Source: Aureococcus anophagefferens (Eukaryota; Sar; Pelagophyceae; Pelagomonadales; Pelagomonadaceae). From it: a stretch of DNA of 64,000 bases. Positions within the stretch are counted from its first letter, which is position 1, and each line of letters opens with the position of its first letter. Below the pieces are notes generated by a model. It was given only the letters and a program-made list of their open reading frames with translations. It had not been told where the DNA came from and searched no databases. A program made the translations under genes and the position numbers. The DNA lies in the NCBI RefSeq assembly GCF_000186865.1, contig NW_008705574.1:72282-136281 (forward strand). The letters are read 5' to 3'. Shown here one piece after another: positions 46,947-56,319 of this stretch.

Positions 46947-48332
46947 TTACACGCCGACGGCCGTGAGGATCTGGTCGTACCAGTGGGGGAGGTAGAGCGG
47001 CGCGACGTCGTAGGACTTGGCCTCCATGGCTTCCCACGTCGCCTCGAGGAAGTCGGGCGTGACGGCCTCCCAGTCGCTCACGGTGACGACGGGCAGCGAC
47101 GCCAGGAGGTGGCGCCGCGGGTACCACCAGGACTCGTCGACCAGGGGGTAGGCGCCGGAGATCATGGACTCGTACTCGCGGTAGCACTGCTCGCCGATGC
47201 CGTTCGGGCTGAAGACGAACTTCGCGCCGTGGAGGAGCACGGGCATGGAGACGTCGAACTTGCCGCTGTGGGGCGCGTAGCGCGTCTTGTCCGTCTTCGC
47301 CGACTCGGCGAAGTAGCGCGTGAGCTCCTGCTCGATGGGGTGCGGCGCGACGTCGACGGGCGGCCCCAGATGCTTCGGCGTCATCGGGATCGGGCAGCGG
47401 AACTCCGGGTGCGCGGCGACGGTGCGCAGCTTCTCCGTGCGCGACCCCCCGAAGGGCCCGTTGTGCTTCGAGTCGATGTTCATGCAGCAGCAGAGGAAGA
47501 GCCGCTGCTGCCGCGGCACCTGGGGGAGGTGCTCGTGGCGGAGCGTCGCCTGCCAGAGGCTCACGGCCCGCACGCCGATGACCCGCTCGCGGAAGCGGCG
47601 GTAGGCGTCGGCCTCGCGCTCGAAGCACTTCGTGCCGGCGTTGGGGCAGTAGGGGTACGTGAAGTTGCCGATGTTGTTCGCCAGGTACAGCGTCATCTGG
47701 TCGTAGACGCCCGGCTCCGGCGCGAACTTGGCCTGGCGCCAGACGTCCATGACGAGCTTCTTCGCGCTCCGCATGGCCTGGACGCAGGGCGCGTAGGGCG
47801 ACGGCTCCTTGGAGATGCGGTCGCTGAACTTGGGGATGACGACGACGTTCGCGTCGTACTGGTACATGGACACGACCGTGAACGGCAGGTCGCTCGCGTT
47901 GCGGTCCGTCATCTGGCAGCCCATGTGGGGGTGCATCTTCACGTGGCTGATGGCGCTGAAGGCGTGCGGGTGCACGAGCAGGTTGAGGTACGGGTCGACG
48001 CCGTAGTCCGCGGTGTCGGGGGACGCGCCCCCGGCCTGGAAGCCGACCTCGCGGAGGTGGTTCACGTGGTAGTCCACGTTCTGCAGGAGGCCGGCCCGCT
48101 GGAGCCAGTGCTTGACGCAGCAGCGGAAGCAGCACTCGAGGCGCACGTAGGGCGACCGGAACGGCACGGCGGCCCGGAGGCAGTCGCGGGCGGGGGGGGT
48201 CGTGGGACAAGGAGCTGAAACGTCGCACGTCGTGCTCGGATCCATGATGCACCGCTCGACAGCGGCCTTGTCCTCGAGCGCGCGGGCCGTCAGGAGGGCC
48301 GCCGCCCAGACGAGGCGGCTCGCCGCCATCAT
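46947..48332 (-). CDS. Exostosin-like/GT47-type glycosyltransferase
   Basis: 461 residues with signal peptide (ASRLVWAAALLTARA). A Cys-rich N-terminal region (ERCIMDPSTTCDVSAPCPTT, LECCFRCC) is followed by a domain with the C-terminal nucleotide-sugar pattern KFVFSPNGIGEQCYREYESM then ISGAYPLVDESWWYPRR. That S-P-x-G-x-x-x-x-C-x-R-x-Y-E-x-(M/L) block is typical of exostosin and related Golgi glycosyltransferases. Also visible: MDVWRQAKFAPEPGVYDQMT and the end WEAMEAKSYDVAPLYLPHW. It probably acts in the ER/Golgi on surface polysaccharide or glycoprotein. Donor and acceptor unknown. Single exon. Confidence 0.75.
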   Translation of the reverse strand: MMAASRLVWAAALLTARALEDKAAVERCIMDPSTTCDVSAPCPTTPPARDCLRAAVPFRSPYVRLECCFRCCVKHWLQRAGLLQNVDYHVNHLREVGFQAGGASPDTADYGVDPYLNLLVHPHAFSAISHVKMHPHMGCQMTDRNASDLPFTVVSMYQYDANVVVIPKFSDRISKEPSPYAPCVQAMRSAKKLVMDVWRQAKFAPEPGVYDQMTLYLANNIGNFTYPYCPNAGTKCFEREADAYRRFRERVIGVRAVSLWQATLRHEHLPQVPRQQRLFLCCCMNIDSKHNGPFGGSRTEKLRTVAAHPEFRCPIPMTPKHLGPPVDVAPHPIEQELTRYFAESAKTDKTRYAPHSGKFDVSMPVLLHGAKFVFSPNGIGEQCYREYESMISGAYPLVDESWWYPRRHLLASLPVVTVSDWEAVTPDFLEATWEAMEAKSYDVAPLYLPHWYDQILTAVGV

Positions 48333-48593
48333 CCTTTCGTCTAGACGAGCAAACGTCTTTGTTGAACGAGAAAGCGCGCTTCGTAAGGTGAAGATGAAGA
48401 GAGAGCAACTGTGAAACTAAAAGAGCTCATCAGATTGGCCAAGCCGACGCCACTCAGTCCGGAAAAGTCGCCTTTGCGACGCCTTCAGCCAGTGACGGCG
48501 GCTGATGGGCCCGCCCCCGGGCGCGACGTCGACCCGGTGACCCGGCCCTCGCTCGGGCCGGGGCCCGCGGGGCAGACCGCTGCGACTTGAAAG

Positions 48594-49685
48594 ATGAAGA
48601 CCGTGAGCCTCCAGTACTACGAGGACGACTGGGATCCCTTCGGGTTGACGCTGACTTTGCCGGCGAGCTGGCTCGGGAAGCCGACGCGCAAGCTCGTGGC
48701 CCACTTCTTCAAGGCCTACCAGGCCCAGTTCCCCGGCCTCCGGGCCCCCGACCCGGGCCTCTACTGCCTCGTCGACGTCGGTAGCGGCCGCGAGGTCGGC
48801 GCCGGCGCGGTCCGCGACGAGGTCGCGGACGGCGCGACGCTCTCCGTGGCGCCCAAGAAGCTCGCGCCCGCCGTGTCCGAGACGTCCGACGACGACGTCG
48901 CGGCCCTCGCGGAGATCGACGGCGTCGCGCCGGAGGACGCGCCGCGGTCCTCGAGCCCGGCGCCGCCCGCGCCGCGGCCGTCGGACGCGGACGTCGCCGA
49001 CGAGCTCGACCAGGAGGACGAGTTCGAGTCCTACTGCGTCTACATGTTCGACACCTACTACAAGAACAACCGGTTCATGTCCTACGTCCGCGTGCGCAAG
49101 AAGCTCCGGACCGCGCTCCGCAAGCGGCTCGCGTCGCGGTCCGGGGCGGAGCGGGACCCGAGCGACGGCGGCGACGACGACTCGTCGTCGTCGAGCCCGA
49201 GCGAGGGCCCCGCCGTCGACGACGACGACGTCGACGCCCTCGCGGAGCGCATCATCGACGGCACTGGCAACGGCGCCGCCGAGGGCGAGGCGCCGACGTT
49301 CGTCGGCGGCCCGCCGCGGGAGAAGACGGCGCCCAAGGACTGGGGGCGCATCAACTTCTGCAAGGCGCTCTGCCCGAACATCGTCGCCGGCCGGCGCTGC
49401 CCGCGCGGCGACGCGTGCACGTACGCGCACCGCTTCGACCAGCTCCAGATCCCGTCGAACGCGCCGCCGCCCCACGTCTGCGGGCTCGCGGAGACGGGGG
49501 GCCACGCTTTGAGCGCGCCGGAGTGGTGGCAGATGGGCGTCTTCGCCGAGCCGGGGCGCCAGCAGCCCCACCTGTGGAAGAAGATGAGCGGCCGGGACGC
49601 GGTCCTCAACGAGGCGCGCGCGATCCGCGCGCGGCACCGCGCGGCCCTCGCGCGCGCGCGCGAGGCGAACACGGTCCGCGCCTGA
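48594..49685 (+). CDS. UBL-like N-terminal domain + CCCH zinc finger protein
   Basis: 363 residues. The N-terminal 85 residues (LTLTLPASWLGKPTRKLVAH, YCLVDVGSGREVGAGAVRDE, ATLSVAP) look like a beta-grasp domain and resemble the N-terminus of the protein at 58606-59702. The middle is acidic and Ser-rich. One canonical CCCH finger (C-x8-C-x5-C-x3-H, CPNIVAGRRCPRGDACTYAH) lies at about 259-278 after NFCKAL, followed by a conserved-looking tail with APEWWQMGVFAEPGRQQPHL. CCCH fingers bind single-stranded RNA, so an RNA-processing or decay role is likely. Single exon. Confidence 0.78.
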   Translation: MKTVSLQYYEDDWDPFGLTLTLPASWLGKPTRKLVAHFFKAYQAQFPGLRAPDPGLYCLVDVGSGREVGAGAVRDEVADGATLSVAPKKLAPAVSETSDDDVAALAEIDGVAPEDAPRSSSPAPPAPRPSDADVADELDQEDEFESYCVYMFDTYYKNNRFMSYVRVRKKLRTALRKRLASRSGAERDPSDGGDDDSSSSSPSEGPAVDDDDVDALAERIIDGTGNGAAEGEAPTFVGGPPREKTAPKDWGRINFCKALCPNIVAGRRCPRGDACTYAHRFDQLQIPSNAPPPHVCGLAETGGHALSAPEWWQMGVFAEPGRQQPHLWKKMSGRDAVLNEARAIRARHRAALARAREANTVRA

Positions 49686-49846
49686 GCGCGCGCTTTCCGG
49701 CGGCCGCCGCGGCCGCCGCCCACCCCCTAAGTCTCCCTTCACCATGCGCCGCGAGCGGCATCGTGAAGATATCGCGCATCCAGCCGATCCGCGCGCCATT
49801 GCGAGGCGTACGCGGATTGGGCTGCCCCGACGCGCCGTCCGCCGCC

Positions 49847-50809
49847 ATGGAGCCGATCGTCGACGAGCCGCGGCCGCGGGCCCCCATGCGGCGCATGGTC
49901 GCCGTGTCCGTGCTCGCCGGCGTCTGCGGCGCCGCGGCCCTCGTGTCGTCGAAGCTGTCGCCGGGCGCCTCCGCGGCCATGAGCGCCCTGGACCAGATCG
50001 CCGTGGACGGCTCGTCGAGCAGCTCCGACGGCGTGGTCATCAAGGCCTACGCGAGCGCGCTGAGCCCCGACTGCCGGCGGCACGCCCTCGAGCTCGACAA
50101 GTACATGCTGTCCGACTCGGGGATCCTCGACGCCGTCGAGGTCGAGGTCGGCTTCTTCGGCGGCGCGCGCGAGATCGACGCCTACGGCGCCAAGGTCATG
50201 GAGGTGAACAAGTACCACCTCTGCGCCCAGAAGGAGCTCAACCAGACGACGTCGGAGTGGTGGTCCTTCAGCACCTGCCTCTTCGGCCTCCAGGGTTGCC
50301 TCTCGTACTCCGTCGCGGGCAAGGTCGACTGCGTCGAGGCCGCGAGCGGCCTCGACGACGACGTGGGCGTCATGATGGGCGACGACGGCTTCTCCACGGG
50401 CTCCTGCTCCTGCACGCTCCAGGGCGTCGTGGACTACTGCGCGCGGACGCACACGTCGACGTCCTTCCAGGAGCTCGACGAGTGCAAGAAGAGCGACAAG
50501 GCCGCGCGCCTCTTCAACGCCTCCGACGCCGCCGCGGAGCTGCAGAACATGGGCCAGACGACCTGGGTCACCGTCAACGACGTCCTCTACTCGACGTCCG
50601 GCCACGAGTCGAAACCGACGCTCGAGGTCTGGGCCGACGAGGTCCTCGCCGCGACCTGCGTCGACCTCACGGAGCAGGCCATCACGCCCGAGGAGATCTC
50701 GGCCCTCCCGACGAAGTGCAACGTCGTCGACGACGACGACGGCGCCGACGACGACGACGCGGCCACGTCCACGGCCGACGACGACGCGGGCGACGACGCG
50801 TCCGACTAG
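49847..50809 (+). CDS. GILT-like secreted/anchored protein with changed active site
   Basis: 320 residues. A hydrophobic segment at about 18-35 (VAVSVLAGVCGAAALVS) after a basic start suggests a type II anchor or signal. The domain VVIKAYASALSPDCRRHALE, ILDAVEVEVGFFGGAREID, KYHLCAQKELNQ and a Cys-rich loop match the gamma-interferon-inducible lysosomal thiol reductase (GILT) family. GILT has C-x-x-C in the first block; here it is S73-P-D-C76, so only one active cysteine remains, as in monothiol enzymes. The tail is Asp-rich (DDDDGADDDDAAT). It would act in vacuole or secretory lumen if active. Single exon. Confidence 0.72.
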   Translation: MEPIVDEPRPRAPMRRMVAVSVLAGVCGAAALVSSKLSPGASAAMSALDQIAVDGSSSSSDGVVIKAYASALSPDCRRHALELDKYMLSDSGILDAVEVEVGFFGGAREIDAYGAKVMEVNKYHLCAQKELNQTTSEWWSFSTCLFGLQGCLSYSVAGKVDCVEAASGLDDDVGVMMGDDGFSTGSCSCTLQGVVDYCARTHTSTSFQELDECKKSDKAARLFNASDAAAELQNMGQTTWVTVNDVLYSTSGHESKPTLEVWADEVLAATCVDLTEQAITPEEISALPTKCNVVDDDDGADDDDAATSTADDDAGDDASD

Positions 50810-50958
50810 GCGCCGCCGCGAAAAGCGGCCGGCGCCGACGACCGGCCGCGAACACAAATACCCTCTCTTCCCCCTCACGTAGACTCTTCATTCGCTAGCT
50901 TACGCGTCGCGACGGCTCGTTGATGTGCATCTTGCATCGTGCCTTCGGCGACTTGACG

Positions 50959-51825
50959 ATGAGAGCTCTCCCGACGGCTCTCCTGGCAGCAGCGGCGCGC
51001 GCGCTCGTCGCGCCAACACGCCACGCGCACCGCCTCACGACGCACCGCGCCGCGCCGGCGGCGGACCTGGCGCTGCTGCGCGCCTACGACCGGGACCCCG
51101 CGAGCGACGTCGAAGACGTCGCGCTGCGGGACGCCGTGCTCGGCGCCGCGGCCGGCGCCGCCGACGTGCGCCTCGGCGTCGCCGCGGCGACGCAGGACGC
51201 GGCGGTGAACGCGCTCCGCGAGTGGGTCGGCGCGCTGTCGCTGCCGCGCGGGCCTCTCTACGGCGCGGACGTCGACGGCGAGCCGATAGACGTGCCCGGC
51301 CCGATCTTCATCAAGTACGCGAGCGCCTGCGGCACGGCGCGCCTGCGCCACGACGACGACGACCGCACGACGCCCGGCGTGCTGTTCTACCCGGCGGAGG
51401 AGGGCGACGACGTCGACGCGAGCCAGCAGTACCTCCTGCCGCTCGAGCTGTTCGCGCGTCCAAAACTCAAGGGCCGCGAGAGCCGCGCGCTCCGCGCCCA
51501 CGCGGCGCGCCTCGGGCCCGACTGCCCCGCGCTCGCCATGGCCGGCGACGGGTCGGCGCCGCCGGGGGCCAAATTCCTCGGCGAGCTCGACGCGCTGCTC
51601 GAGTCGCGCGAGCTCGTCAAGGTCAAGATGCCGGGCGCGGGCAAGAAGAAGAACGCGAAGATCATCGCCGAGACGGCCCTCGCGCCCGCGCTCTCGCGCG
51701 ACGGCGCGCCGGCCTACGTCGCCCAGGTCGTCGGCCACACGGCGCTCCTCTACCGGAGGAGCCGGAAGCCGACGCTGGACCTGGAGGCCATGCTCAGGAG
51801 CGACCCGAACGACCTTCTCGGGTAA
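50959..51825 (+). CDS. Plastid DUF1824 + CRM-domain protein
   Basis: 288 residues from ATG at 50959. Signal and transit: RALPTALLAAAARALVAPTR, with an ASAFAP-like junction. The middle part (about 55-165) matches DUF1824 of cyanobacteria and plastids: DPASDVEDVALRDAVLGAAA, GPIFIKYASACGTARLR, GVLFYPAEEG and QYLLPLELFARP. The C-terminal part (about 205-272) is a CRM/YhbY RNA-binding domain: FLGELDALLESRELVKVKMP, KKKNAKIIAE and YVAQVVGHTALLYRRSRKP. CRM proteins bind ribosome precursors or group II introns, so a plastid ribosome or RNA role is likely. The combination is unusual. Its stop is 10 nt from that of the convergent metalloprotease gene. Confidence 0.85.
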   Translation: MRALPTALLAAAARALVAPTRHAHRLTTHRAAPAADLALLRAYDRDPASDVEDVALRDAVLGAAAGAADVRLGVAAATQDAAVNALREWVGALSLPRGPLYGADVDGEPIDVPGPIFIKYASACGTARLRHDDDDRTTPGVLFYPAEEGDDVDASQQYLLPLELFARPKLKGRESRALRAHAARLGPDCPALAMAGDGSAPPGAKFLGELDALLESRELVKVKMPGAGKKKNAKIIAETALAPALSRDGAPAYVAQVVGHTALLYRRSRKPTLDLEAMLRSDPNDLLG

Positions 51826-51835
51826 TGTGTTAAAT

Positions 51836-54800
51836 TTAGGCGCGACCGCGGAGGCGGCGGTCCTCGTCGTCGCATTTCCCGCACGTCACTTTGCACGCGT
51901 CTTTAGCGCGTGTGCCGAACTCGTCCTTCTTTTTGCAGTTCTTGCTCTTCTTGGACACGAAGGCTTCGCACGTCTTTTTGCTCTTCTTGTAGTACCAGGA
52001 CGCGGAATCTTCGCATTCAGACGGGCACTCGCCGCACGCCACGGGGCACGCGTCGCGACCTCTCACGTCGTCGACGCCCTTCTTCTTGCACTTGTCCGTG
52101 CGTTCCCTCAGCCAGTCGCAGTCGTACTTGCTCTTCTTCCGGTACCAGCTGACGCTGTCGCTGCAGGACGCCTCTTCGGCGCCGAGCGTCGGCGCGGACG
52201 ACGCGAACGGAAGCGTCGGGCTCGGGCTCGGCCGCGGCGTCGTTCGCGGCTTCGGGCGCGCCGTCGGGCTCGGGCTCGGGCTCGTGCTCGGGCTCGGCGT
52301 GGGCCGCGGCGTCGGGCTCGGCGTCGGCCGCGGCGTCGGGCTCGGCGTCGGCCGCGGCGTCGGCTGCGGCGTCGGCCGCGGCGTGGGCCGCGGCGTCGCG
52401 CGCGACGCGCAGCCGGAGCCCGTCGCGCTCGACAGGCCGTAGCGGCTGGAGATCTTGTCGCAGTCCGTCGGATCCGCGGTGTAGCCGGAGCACTGGTAGC
52501 CGCCGTACATGCTCGCGCCGACGCCATTAAAGTAGAGGTAGACCCACTGATTGTGGAACTGGGACGACGACGACCAGCAGAGCACGCCCGTCCCGGATGC
52601 CTTGGACCACACGTGGTACCGGTCGTCGCACTGCCAGTACTCCGCCGCGTCCGCGTAGGCCTCGCCGGCGGCGACGTATTCGTAGTCCCCGTTCCGCGGC
52701 TGTAGCCGCTGAACGTGAGGTACAGCGTCGACGGGAGGCAGTCGGTCGGCGCGGGTACGGGCGCGACGGTCGTCGTCGCCGGGCTCGGGCGCGGCGTCGG
52801 GCTCGGGTACGGGCGCGCGGTCGGCCGCGAGGTCGGTTCCGGGGCCGGCCGCGACGTCGGGCGGGGCGTCGGATCGGGCCGCGGCGTCGGACGCGGGGTC
52901 GAGTCCGTCGTCGGGCGCGGCGTCGGGTCCGGCCGCGACGTCGGGCGCGGCGTCGGGTCCCGAGGCGTCGGGCGCGGCGTCGGGTCGGGTTGCGGCGTCG
53001 GGCGCGGCGTCGGGCGCGGCGTCGGGTCGGGTTGCGGCGTCGGTTTCACGTTCGGCCGCGCCGTCGGGGAGCTCACGCAGCCCGAAACCGTCGCGCTCGA
53101 AAGCCCGAAGCTGCTCGGGATCAAATCGCAGTCCGTCGGGTCCGCCGTATACGAGGCGCACTGGTAGCCGCCCTGCATGCTCGCGCCGTAGCCGTTATAA
53201 TAGAGGTAGATGTACTGGTCCGGAAACTGGGACGACGCGGACCAGCAGAGCACGCCCGCGCCGGAGCCCTTGGACCACACGTGGTAGCTGTCGTCGCAGG
53301 AGCTGTAGGCTGCCGCGTCCGCGTAGTCGTCGCCGGCCGCGACGTACGCGTACTCGCCGTCCCACTGCGGGTAGCCCCCGAAGGTCAAATGCACGGACAA
53401 CGGCGTGCAGGGTTCGCTCCTCGTCGGCGCCGGGCTCGTCGTGGGCGCCATGGTGTCCGACGAGGTCACGGTCACGGAGAGGGCGCCGCCCGCGTCGGCG
53501 GCGACGGCGACGACGACGACGTACTCGACGCCCGGTCCGTCCGCGAGGTCGAGGGCGAAGGACTCGCCCGGGAGGATGGCCGCGTCGGCCCAGGACGAAG
53601 TCTCGGGGTGCGCGTCGACGGTGACCGTGTTGCTCACCCAGCCGGTGCCGCCGTAGTCGTCGACGACGGACGCCCAGTGCACGAGGACCGCGGCGCCGCC
53701 CGTGTCCGCGACGCGGTGCTCGAGAAAAAAGTACGTGTCGTAGGCCCGCGCCCCGATCGCGACGACGAGCGTCGCGCCGTCGTCCGGCGCGACGCCCGCG
53801 TCGATGCGGTCGAGCGTGTAGGGCCCGCAGGGGTTGCACTGGGGCGCGTCGGCGGCGAAGTCGTAGGGCGCCACCCACGCGACCTCGCCGTCGTCGATCC
53901 AGTCGAAGACCATCTTCGTCGACGCGAGGAACTGGGCCGAGGAGCCGAGGTCGGCCTCGACGTCGCCCCAGCCCATGGTCGAGTACATGGACCCGTACTC
54001 GTCCCAACTCTCCGGATCGTCCTGGTACGCGACGGCGCCGCGCGCTCCGCCGTGCATGACGCTCGCGTGGTTCGCGCCGAAGTTGTGGCCGAGCTCGTGC
54101 GCGAGGGACGCGTCGTAGTTCCAGCCGCCGACGTTCTGCGCCGTGCCCGGGTGGCTGACCCAGCCGATGCCGCCCCAGTACAAATTCCAGCAGTTGGGGA
54201 TCATGATCGCGACAAAGTCCCAGGAGCTCGGCACGGCGCCGTAGGTCCCGAGCGCGTTGAGGACCTCGTAGGCGAGCGTGTCGTAGGCGCCGGTCCCGCC
54301 CTGCCAGTAGTTGATGGAGCCGATCTCGCCGCACTGGGCCCGCGACACCGTGCTCAGCGTGACCATCTCGGAGACGGTCGCCTTGAATTCGACGCGGCCG
54401 CCGGAGCTCGCGGCCGCGTAGGCGCCGAACGTCGCGGCGACCTGCTCGAGGTACGCGTGGGCGTCGCCGCCGTGGTCGCCCGCGACGAGGCTGAGGCCGC
54501 CCCAGCCGGCGTCGCAGCCCTCGTCGTAGTAACAGATCGGGACCAGGAGCAGCGACTTCGTGCCCGTGACGTAGTCCGTGACCGCGTCCTCCGCGACGGC
54601 GACCCAGGGCAGGCGCTTATTCGCCTGGAGCGGCGTGTGCAGGCGGCGCGCCGTGAACGAGTCCGAGACCCGCGCGGCCTCGTCGAGGCTCGCGAGCTGA
54701 ACCGGCGTTCCGTCGCCGCCGGTGCAGAGCGCGGCGCGGTCGCAGCGGATCGCCGCGTCGGCGAGGTAGAAGGTGCCGTTCAGCTCGAAGCCCACGACGG

Positions 54801-55251
54801 GCACCCGCGCCGCGCTGCCGGAGAACGCGCGCGCGCCGACGGGCTCGACCTTGGAGAACGGTTCGCCCGCGGCGAGCTGGACGTGCGAGATCCGCTCGCC
54901 GCGCGTGCCGTTCCGCTCGCGCTGCACCTTGGTGACGACGTTCGCGAAGCCCGCGTGGGGCCGGTCCTCGAGCACGCAGCCCTCGGGCAGCGACGCGCGG
55001 AACTCGGCGCCGAGCGAGAGCGAGAGGTCGACGGCGGCCTCGAGGTCGCTCGACGACACGAGGTCGCGCAGGAGCCTCGCGCGCGCGGCGCAGGCGTGGC
55101 GGGCGTCCAGCGCCTTCCGGCCCACGTGCCGCACCACCGCGTCGTGGACGGCGTCGTGCGCGGCCGTCCGCAGCCGGGACGGCGCCACGAGCCCGTGGGG
55201 CAGCCCACTCGCGACGACCAAGGTCGCGCAGATCTGCAAGGCGCGGGACAT
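51836..55251 (-). CDS. Gametolysin-like (M11) metalloprotease with repeats and ShK-type tail, one frame change
   Basis: Signal peptide at 55251 ([18 protein letters not shown]). A propeptide-like region precedes the metzincin core: zinc motif [11 protein letters not shown] at 385-395 and Met-turn YSTMGW about 40 residues later. This fits peptidase family M11, which digests cell walls in green algae. Two about 105-residue repeats follow ([35 protein letters not shown]), separated by long P-T-P-R-P linkers. The protein ends with two ShK-type six-Cys modules ([13 protein letters not shown] ... ACPVACGEC, and [13 protein letters not shown] ... ACKVTCGKC). Near 52695-52705 the frame must slip one base, inside the start of the second repeat (LTFSGYS to [13 protein letters not shown]). 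Without it the protein would lose the second repeat and the ShK modules. Confidence 0.82.
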
Positions 55252-55521
55252 TGTCTTGCTTGTTGTGGTCGTCGCGAAACCGATCGCGGCGTTGCTTTTG
55301 TCCGCGTCGGCTGCGCAGTTGCTTTGTGTTCAGGAGAGGGTGCCATAATTCCCGGCAGCGCAGGAAATGAACATGTCGATGATGCAGGGCTGCTTGAAGG
55401 TGCAGCCTGGCGAGCCGCCAGTGCGCCGGCGGCACCCCTGCGTACCGGGTCCGCACATCCATGACAAAGCCCACCGCGACGACGACCGAGGCTACTTAAA
55501 GGGCGGTGCTCGGCGGGGCGC
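55252..55521. other. Intergenic, nothing supported
   Basis: Promoter region of the metalloprotease gene and 3' flank of the YHS-like gene, both on the minus strand. No motif identified. Confidence 0.3.
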
Positions 55522-56147
55522 TCACCAGGCGAAGGCCGAGGCCGGGTCCGTCCAGAAGTGGTTGATGCAGCCCCAGCAGCAGAAGTAGATGGGCTGGCCG
55601 AACTTGTGGAGGACCTACCAAGCACGTCGGTAACGATGTTTCATCGTTTCCCCGCCCGAAATCTCTCGAAACTCGTCACAGCCGCAGGACGCTGACGAGG
55701 ACGCGCGGCGTCTGCATGTCCACGAGGATGTGCTCGCCGGAGTACGGGCACTGCACCGTCGTGTTGCGCAGATCGGGGAGGCCGCGTGCGCCGTCGGGCA
55801 TGGGCAGCAGCCCCTGCTCCGGCGTGCTGTCCGTGGGCGCGAGCCAGTACGACCGCGGGTCGCGGCCGTAGGTGCTGGCGTCGTCCTTGGAGGCGAAGAA
55901 GAGCGTCTGGCCGTTGAAGAGGCCCAGCGGGTACATGTCGCTCGTCGACATGTTCTTGCCTACCACATGCGTCGGTAACGATCTTTCATCGTTTTCCCGG
56001 TCAAAATCTCTCGAAAATCGTCACGGATGCAGGACGCAGGTTCTTGCCGGTGACGGGGCAGATCGCGACGTCGCGCGGCCCCGGCGGCGGCTGCGCCGCG
56101 GCGCCCAGGCACGTTAGAGCAAGGATCAGAATTGATAGCTTCGCCAT
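55522..56147 (-). CDS. Secreted YHS-like protein with two homologous short introns
   Basis: Three exons: 56147-56048, 55959-55691 and 55614-55522. The lengths sum to 462, exactly 154 codons. Signal peptide AKLSILILALTCLGAAA. Two YHS-like units follow. The first is ICPVTGKNMSTSDMYPLGLF with NGQTLFFASKDDASTYGRDP. The second is VQCPYSGEHILVDMQTPRVL, then FGQPIYFCCWGCINHFWTDP. The C-P-x-(T/S)-G and F-C-C-W-G-C motifs suggest a metal-binding Cys cluster. The end (SAFAW) is complete. Function unknown; an extracellular metal-binding role is possible. Intron 1 begins with GC if the target-site duplication supplies the donor. An internal GT four bases into the element would also keep the frame and add four residues (LRKN). 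Confidence 0.8.
55615..55690 (-). mobile_element. Short introner-like element, family 2, copy 2 (76-nt intron)
   Basis: In host sense it begins GTCCTGCGGCTGTGACGAG and ends ACCGACGTGCTTGGTAG. It is homologous along most of its length to intron 1 of the same gene, with shared TTTCGAGAGATTT and a short stem AACGATG / CATCGTT. The target-site duplication is degenerate: CGCAGGAC against TGGAGGAC, 6 of 8. Confidence 0.75.
55960..56047 (-). mobile_element. Short introner-like element, family 2, copy 1 (80 bp + 8-bp duplication)
   Basis: The exact 8-bp duplication GTTCTTGC (plus strand) lies at 55952-55959 and 56040-56047. The 80-bp insert reads, in host sense, CTGCGTCCTGCATCCGTGAC to GACGCATGTGGTAG. 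The upstream duplication gives a GC donor (GCAAGA, a good GC-AG consensus) and the element ends in AG. Confidence 0.8.
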
Positions 56148-56319
56148 TGCGCGTGCAATCCTGTCGATTGCGCGAGGCTTCGTAAGGCTGCCCGGTCGGC
56201 CTGGCCCAGTGTTGAACGTCAACTCCCGGCAACAAGCCGTGCTCAACTCTAGATCAGCTCTGCTGCTGCACGAGAGCTGCCGCCGCCACCGCGCGCCGCT
56301 TGCGCGCCGCACAGCCACG

